From positions 5,704,001 through 5,768,000 of the forward strand of contig NZ_CP036175.1 in assembly GCF_003261575.2 (NCBI RefSeq): a stretch of DNA of 64,000 nt, read 5' to 3'. Below the pieces are notes generated by a model. It saw only the letters and a list, made by a program, of their open reading frames with translations, was not told the origin of the DNA and made no database searches. Below, one piece after another: positions 59,626 to 64,000 of the stretch; within the stretch, counting starts at the first letter, position 1, and the number at the start of each line of letters is the position of its first letter. Made by a program: the position numbers and the translations under genes. Origin of the DNA: Klebsiella huaxiensis. GTDB taxonomy: Bacteria; Pseudomonadota; Gammaproteobacteria; Enterobacterales; Enterobacteriaceae.

Positions 59626-59704
59626 TTATTCGTTAACTTTTTGCCACCGCCAGCGTAAATGTAACAATCACTTGCCACACTGACAGGTTAAAAAGGAAAC
59701 AACC

Positions 59705-60214
59705 ATGTTCAAAATTCGTCTTGCAGGGCCAGAAGATGCAGCCTTGCTCAACGAAATGGGTAATGCCAGCTACCGCCACCACTTTGCTCACCTCTGGCAT
59801 AACGCCGACGAGATGGAACTCTATCTGCGGCAAGAGTATTCCATGACGTCTCTGGAACGCAGCCTGGCCGATACGCAGTGCTGCTGGTTAATTGCTGAAG
59901 CCGCGCACCCGATTGGCTTTGCTAAATATGCCTGCTGCCAGAATATCAATCCCGATGGCCCGTCCGGCACGTTGCTGCATAAGCTCTACCTGCTGCCTGA
60001 CGCAACGGGGCATCACTACGGCGAGCAGTTTTTTAACGCTGTTGAGGCGCGAGCAAAAGAGGCCGGTGAAAGCTGGCTATGGCTGGAAGTACTCGACGCC
60101 AATACCCGCGCCCGTCGTTTCTATGAGCGTCAGGGGATGCGGCACGTTAAAGACGTTGAATTTCATTCCGCCACCCAACAAAGCACATTACATATTCTGG
60201 CCAAACAGATCTGA
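59705..60214 (+). CDS. GNAT-family N-acetyltransferase
   Basis: Cytoplasmic acyl-CoA acetyltransferase of 169 residues. Typical GNAT order: N-terminal helix-loop (FKIRLAGPEDAALLNEMG), strand with IGFAKYACC, motif A LHKLYLLPDATGHHYGEQFF (acetyl-CoA pyrophosphate loop) and motif B WLEVLDANTRARRFYERQGM. AAGGAAAC precedes the ATG. Followed after 8 bp by a beta-helix acyltransferase, so the pair is an operon. Substrate unknown; not part of the E. coli psiE-pgi interval as I recall it. Confidence 0.9.
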   Translation: MFKIRLAGPEDAALLNEMGNASYRHHFAHLWHNADEMELYLRQEYSMTSLERSLADTQCCWLIAEAAHPIGFAKYACCQNINPDGPSGTLLHKLYLLPDATGHHYGEQFFNAVEARAKEAGESWLWLEVLDANTRARRFYERQGMRHVKDVEFHSATQQSTLHILAKQI

Positions 60215-60222
60215 GAGGCAGC

Positions 60223-60681
60223 ATGCATACGCTTCGAGAAACTGCTATTCGCAACGTCACCAGCGGCGAGAACGTAGTGATTTATCAGCCCGCCAACCTC
60301 TACGACTGCACGCTTGGCGATAACGTCTTCGTCGGGCCGTTCGTTGAAATTCAGGGCCATACCCGTATCGGCAACAACAGCAAAATTCAATCCCATACCT
60401 TTATTTGCGAGTACGTCACCATCGGCGAGCGTTGTTTTATCGGCCACGGGGTGATGTTCGCCAACGATATGTTCCGCGACGGCAAGCCCAACGCAGACCG
60501 CGAAAGCTGGGGGAGAATTGTGATTGGTAACGATGTGTCTATCGGCAGCGGTGCGACTATTCTGGCCGTGAACATTTGTGATGGTGTGGTGATTGGTGCG
60601 GGCAGCGTGGTGACGAAGTCGATTACCAAGAAAGGCGTGTGGGTGGGAAATCCGGCGAAGCTGTTGCGGCAGTTAGAATAA
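60223..60681 (+). CDS. Left-handed beta-helix (hexapeptide repeat) acyltransferase
   Basis: 152 residues made almost wholly of hexapeptide repeats ([LIV]-G-x4): YDCTLGDNVFVGPFVEIQGHTRIGNNSKIQSHTFICEYVTIGERCFIGHG, an excursion FANDMFRDGKPNADRESWG, then more repeats ending GNPAKLLRQLE. The layout resembles WlbB/PglD-type N-acetyltransferases that act on nucleotide-activated amino sugars. GAGAGGC precedes the ATG. Paired with the upstream GNAT gene. Substrate not determinable. Confidence 0.88.
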   Translation: MHTLRETAIRNVTSGENVVIYQPANLYDCTLGDNVFVGPFVEIQGHTRIGNNSKIQSHTFICEYVTIGERCFIGHGVMFANDMFRDGKPNADRESWGRIVIGNDVSIGSGATILAVNICDGVVIGAGSVVTKSITKKGVWVGNPAKLLRQLE

Positions 60682-60683
60682 AA

Positions 60684-60708
60684 AATGCCGACCACGTGGG
60701 TCGGCATT
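60684..60708 (+). terminator. Terminator after the beta-helix acyltransferase
   Basis: aatgccgacc/gggtcggcatt stem with a 4-nt loop just past the stop. T-run is weak. A REP-like unit (gccgggcggcacggcc) follows at 60724-60739 before pgi. Confidence 0.65.
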
Positions 60709-60769
60709 GTGCTCGCATTTTTGCCGGGCGGCACGGCCTACAAAACACCCTGCCATCTGCAGGCTCTAA

Positions 60770-62419
60770 TTATGCACGCCAGGATTTATAGCGGTTAATC
60801 AGACCATTGGTAGAGCTGTCGTGGCTGCTCACTTCGCTGCCATCTTTCAGTTCCGGCAGGATGCGGTTAGCCAGCTGTTTGCCCAGCTCAACGCCCCACT
60901 GGTCGAAGGTGAAGATGTTCATAATCACACCCTGAGTGAAGATCTTGTGTTCATACAGGGCAATCAGCGCGCCCAGGCTGAATGGGGTGATTTCACGCAG
61001 CAGGATGGAGTTGGTCGGACGGTTGCCTTCGAACACTTTAAACGGCACCACGTGGTCCAGGGTTGCTGGATCTTTACCCTGATCGCGATATTCCTGCTCA
61101 ACCACTTCGCGGGATTTACCAAACGCCAGCGCTTCAGTCTGCGCGAAGAAGTTAGACAGCAGCTTCGGATGGTGATCGGACAGCGGGTTGTGGGTAACCG
61201 CCGGGGCGATAAAGTCGCAAGGCACCATTTTGGTCCCCTGGTGAATCAGCTGGTAGAACGCATGCTGACCGTTGGTGCCCGGCTCGCCCCAGATGATTGG
61301 GCCAGTCTGGTAATCCACGGCGTTGCCGTTACGGTCAACGTATTTACCGTTGGATTCCATGTTGCCCTGCTGGAAGTAAGCGGCAAAGCGGTGCATATAC
61401 TGGTCGTACGGCAGAATCGCTTCGGTTTCAGCACCGAAGAAGTTGTTGTACCAGATACCAATCAGCGCCAGCAACACCGGCAGGTTTTTCTCCGGCGCGG
61501 TGGTGGAGAAATGTTTGTCCATCGCATGCGCGCCGGACAGCAGCTCAACAAAGTTGTCGAAGCCCACGGACAGGATGATCGACAGACCGATGGCTGACCA
61601 CAGTGAGTAACGACCGCCGACCCAGTCCCAGAATTCAAACATGTTGGCGGTGTCGATACCGAATTCACCCACCGCTTTACCGTTGGTAGAGAGCGCGGCA
61701 AAGTGTTTCGCCACGTGCTTTTCATCGCCAGCAGTTGCCAGGAACCAATCGCGCGCACTATGGGCGTTGGTCATGGTTTCCTGAGTAGTGAAGGTTTTAG
61801 AAGCGACCAGGAACAGGGTGGTTTCCGGGTTCACGCCTTTCAGCACTTCAGCGATGTGGGTGCCATCGACGTTAGACACAAAGTGCATATTCAGATGATT
61901 TTTGTACGGGCGCAGCGCTTCGGTCACCATGAACGGGCCAAGGTCGGATCCGCCGATACCGATGTTAACCACGTCGGTAATCGCTTTGCCGGTATAGCCT
62001 TTCCAGTTACCGGAGATAATGGCTTCAGAGAAGGATTTCATCTTCTCAAGCACCGCATTCACTTCCGGCATCACATCTTTGCCATCAACCACTATCGGAG
62101 TATTGCTACGGTTACGCAGCGCAACGTGCAGTACCGCACGGTCCTCAGTACGGTTAATCTTTTCGCCGGAGAACATGGACTTAATGGCGTCTGCCAGGAA
62201 GGTCTCTTTGGCCAGATCCTGCAGTTTTGCCAACGTCTCTTCGGTGATGCGGTTTTTGGAGAAATCCACCAGCATCAGATCGTCGAACGTTGCGGAAAAC
62301 TTAGTGAAACGGTCGCTATCTTTCGCGAACAGGTCCGCGATGGTAACGTCTTTCATTTCATCAAAGTGTTTTTGTAGTGCCTGCCAGGCAGATGTCTGCG
62401 TTGGATTGATGTTTTTCAT
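60770..62419 (-). CDS. pgi: Glucose-6-phosphate isomerase
   Basis: Glycolytic isomerase of 549 residues as in E. coli. ATG at 62419 ([16 protein letters not shown]) matches; the frame stays open to 62659 without homology. Family signatures: [40 protein letters not shown], catalytic Glu in [12 protein letters not shown] and [13 protein letters not shown] with the catalytic Lys. Confidence 0.99.
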   Translation of the reverse strand: MKNINPTQTSAWQALQKHFDEMKDVTIADLFAKDSDRFTKFSATFDDLMLVDFSKNRITEETLAKLQDLAKETFLADAIKSMFSGEKINRTEDRAVLHVALRNRSNTPIVVDGKDVMPEVNAVLEKMKSFSEAIISGNWKGYTGKAITDVVNIGIGGSDLGPFMVTEALRPYKNHLNMHFVSNVDGTHIAEVLKGVNPETTLFLVASKTFTTQETMTNAHSARDWFLATAGDEKHVAKHFAALSTNGKAVGEFGIDTANMFEFWDWVGGRYSLWSAIGLSIILSVGFDNFVELLSGAHAMDKHFSTTAPEKNLPVLLALIGIWYNNFFGAETEAILPYDQYMHRFAAYFQQGNMESNGKYVDRNGNAVDYQTGPIIWGEPGTNGQHAFYQLIHQGTKMVPCDFIAPAVTHNPLSDHHPKLLSNFFAQTEALAFGKSREVVEQEYRDQGKDPATLDHVVPFKVFEGNRPTNSILLREITPFSLGALIALYEHKIFTQGVIMNIFTFDQWGVELGKQLANRILPELKDGSEVSSHDSSTNGLINRYKSWRA

Positions 62420-62769
62420 TAGCAATACTCTTCTGATTTGAGAATTGTGACTGCGGTCGATTGTAGCGCCGGTGGCGGAAAATTGTGATGATTTTTGTGT
62501 TATGCCGATGATACGTGTCAGAAATAGGGGCAATTTGGGGCAAAACGTCCCTGATAGTATAGCCATCATAAGGCTTTTTTCTTTCAGCCACTCGTGTATG
62601 AAAAATCCGCATAACCCTGACGTTGACATACTTCGCCTGAAGCCTTTATATAACGGCAATACCTATACATCCACGTAGGTATGTTGCTCGCGCATTTCAC
62701 GCTACAGCGAAAGGGTATTGCAGGGGGGTATAATGACCCGCGTCCCCCCAGGCAAAGTGAAAGACGTCG
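62420..62769. promoter_or_regulatory. Divergent promoter region of pgi and lysC
   Basis: About 350 bp without a gene. The lysC promoter has a perfect -10 tataat at 62729-62734 but no clear -35; transcription would start near 62741. The pgi promoter lies in the left half. Confidence 0.6.
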
Positions 62770-62930
62770 GTAATTGCCAGAAGAGGTGCGTTGCCCAGGT
62801 AACCGTATTGGAGGAGCCAGTCCGGGGAAAATACGTGAGGGGGAGCAGCGCCGAGGTGAATAAGCGTCTGGTTACGCTCATCACCGGCCACAGAGGCTGA
62901 ATCCTCTGGGTTGTCACCAGAAACGTTCGC
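62770..62930 (+). promoter_or_regulatory. Lysine riboswitch (L box) of lysC
   Basis: Conserved lysine-aptamer elements in order: gaagaggtgcg (62780-62790), ggaggagcc (62810-62818), gggggagcagcgccgaggtga (62840-62860) and gaggctgaatcctctgggtt (62893-62912). The expression platform runs to the lysC ATG at 63187 with an extended pairing region. It shuts off lysC when lysine is plentiful. Confidence 0.93.
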
Positions 62931-63186
62931 AGTCGGGCGTTTCATACTCGCCAAATGGTGCAATGCATCAGGAAGCGGGTCTACAAGGTGGAGCACTTCT
63001 GGGTGACATCGTAGTTTGTTTATCGCTCTGCGCCCACCCTGTTTTTCGCTCTTCCCTTGTGCCATGGCTGAATAATTTGGCCTGGCTTATTAAGACATTT
63101 TATTGCAATCCGGATGCGTCCAGCCTTACCAGGATTGGTTGTCAGGAATCGTTTTAATAAGTCAGGCCCCCTGACACGAGGTTGTT

Positions 63187-64000
63187 ATGACAGACTTAGT
63201 TATCGCCAAATTTGGCGGCACCAGCGTTGCCGATTTTGATGCCATGAACCGCAGCGTAGACGTCGCGCTGCTGGATGCCAATACCCGCGTGGTCGTGCTT
63301 TCCGCTTCCGCGGGCGTGACTAATCTGCTGGTTGCTCTAGCGGATGGGCTGGAACCTGGCGAACGCTTCGAGAAACTCGATGCCATGCGCCAGATCCAGT
63401 TCAATATCCTGGAGCGCCTGCGCTATCCGAACGTGATTCGCGACGAGATTGAGCGCCTGCTGGAAAATATTACCGCTCTGGCAGAAGCCGCATCGCTGGC
63501 GAGCTCAACCGCATTGACTGATGAGCTGGTCAGTCACGGTGAGCTGATGTCCACCCTACTGTTTGTCGAGATCCTGCGCGAGCGTGGTATCGCCGCCCAG
63601 TGGTTTGACGTGCGTAAAATTATGCGCACCAACGATCGCTTTGGCCGCGCGGAACCGGATATCGCCGCACTTTCTGAACTCACCCAACAGTTACTGGCTC
63701 CACGCCTTGCAGAAGGCCTGGTGATCACTCAGGGCTTTATTGGTAGCGAAGCCAAAGGCCGCACCACCACGCTCGGTCGCGGCGGCAGCGATTATACCGC
63801 CGCTCTGCTGGGCGAAGCGCTGCATGCGACTCGCGTTGATATCTGGACCGATGTTCCAGGCATCTATACCACCGACCCACGCGTTGCTCCGGCGGCCAAA
63901 CGTATTGACGTCATCGCCTTTGAAGAAGCGGCGGAAATGGCGACGTTTGGCGCGAAAGTCCTGCATCCGGCAACGCTGCTTCCCGCCGTGCGTAGCGAGA
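63187..64000 (+). CDS. lysC: Lysine-sensitive aspartokinase III, C-terminus cut by window edge
   Basis: First enzyme of the aspartate pathway, feedback-inhibited by lysine. 271 codons of about 449 are inside the window, covering the kinase domain: KFGGTSVADFDAMNRS, SASAGVTNLLV, LVSHGELMSTLLF, the ATP-binding TLGRGGSDYTAALLGEA and DVPGIYTTDPRV. The ACT domains that bind lysine lie outside. GAGGTTGTT precedes the ATG. Controlled by the riboswitch upstream. Confidence 0.98.
   Translation, partial: MTDLVIAKFGGTSVADFDAMNRSVDVALLDANTRVVVLSASAGVTNLLVALADGLEPGERFEKLDAMRQIQFNILERLRYPNVIRDEIERLLENITALAEAASLASSTALTDELVSHGELMSTLLFVEILRERGIAAQWFDVRKIMRTNDRFGRAEPDIAALSELTQQLLAPRLAEGLVITQGFIGSEAKGRTTTLGRGGSDYTAALLGEALHATRVDIWTDVPGIYTTDPRVAPAAKRIDVIAFEEAAEMATFGAKVLHPATLLPAVRSE

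Noticed and set aside
62697..63065. A 122-codon minus-strand frame in the pgi-lysC gap
   Set aside because: It lies opposite the lysine riboswitch and lysC leader; the conserved RNA explains the sequence.

Overview
The window is a chromosomal segment of a member of the Enterobacteriaceae, most likely Klebsiella, Raoultella or a close relative. The backbone order matches the E. coli stretch yjcE-ghxP-soxRS-pdeC-yjcB-ssb-uvrA-yjbQR-aphA-tyrB-alr-dnaB-qorA-pspG-dusA-zur-yjbJ-dinF-lexA-dgkA-plsB-ubiAC-malMlamBKEFG-psiE-pgi-lysC, and the proteins I remember from E. coli are near-identical in length. Four ERIC elements and several REP-type repeats sit between genes. The genus call is inference from gene content; no rRNA or tRNA gene was seen.

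Region by region. 1-3.7 kb: a chaperone-usher fimbrial operon on the minus strand (major subunit, chaperone, usher running off the left edge), preceded by 0.6 kb of very AT-rich DNA. 4.4-6.4 kb: an LrgA/LrgB membrane pair with a divergent LysR regulator. 6.5-14.3 kb: yjcE antiporter, ghxP purine permease with PurR-like boxes, a glutathione S-transferase, soxR/soxS with their shared operator, the c-di-GMP phosphodiesterase pdeC, and yjcB behind a perfect CRP site.

14.3-29.8 kb is an accessory block placed between yjcB and ssb, which are neighbours in E. coli. It holds (i) a binding-protein ABC importer (two permeases, binding protein, ATPase) divergent from an overlapping trio of metallo-beta-lactamase-fold hydrolase, LacI-type regulator and inositol-monophosphatase-family phosphatase, with a perfect 16-bp palindrome between the two arms; (ii) a small Cys-containing protein of unknown role; (iii) a full-length second BamA divergent from a small SoxS/RamA-sized AraC-type regulator; (iv) a second FepA-type TonB-dependent receptor; and (v) an MltF-type lytic transglycosylase. 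Cluster (i) is my best candidate for an undescribed system: import of a phosphorylated, perhaps diester, compound followed by two-step dephosphorylation. The single-copy essential-type bamA is expected elsewhere, so (iii) is a paralogue.

29.8-50.8 kb is housekeeping: ssb/uvrA sharing a LexA box, a decayed gene next to yjbR, aphA, tyrB (GTG start), alr, dnaB, qorA, pspG with a sigma-54-type promoter, dusA, a cupin gene, zur, yjbJ, dinF-lexA with two LexA boxes, dgkA, plsB, ubiA and ubiC. 50.9-58.8 kb is the maltose regulon: malK-lamB-malM one way and malE-malF-malG the other, with MalT/CRP sites between. An ERIC lies in the malE-malF gap and a second palindromic repeat in the malF-malG gap; a near-identical copy of the latter (52 of 55 core bases) lies in the leader of the metallo-hydrolase gene. 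59.1-64 kb: psiE, a GNAT acetyltransferase plus left-handed beta-helix acyltransferase pair, pgi, and a lysine riboswitch leading into lysC, which is cut by the right edge.
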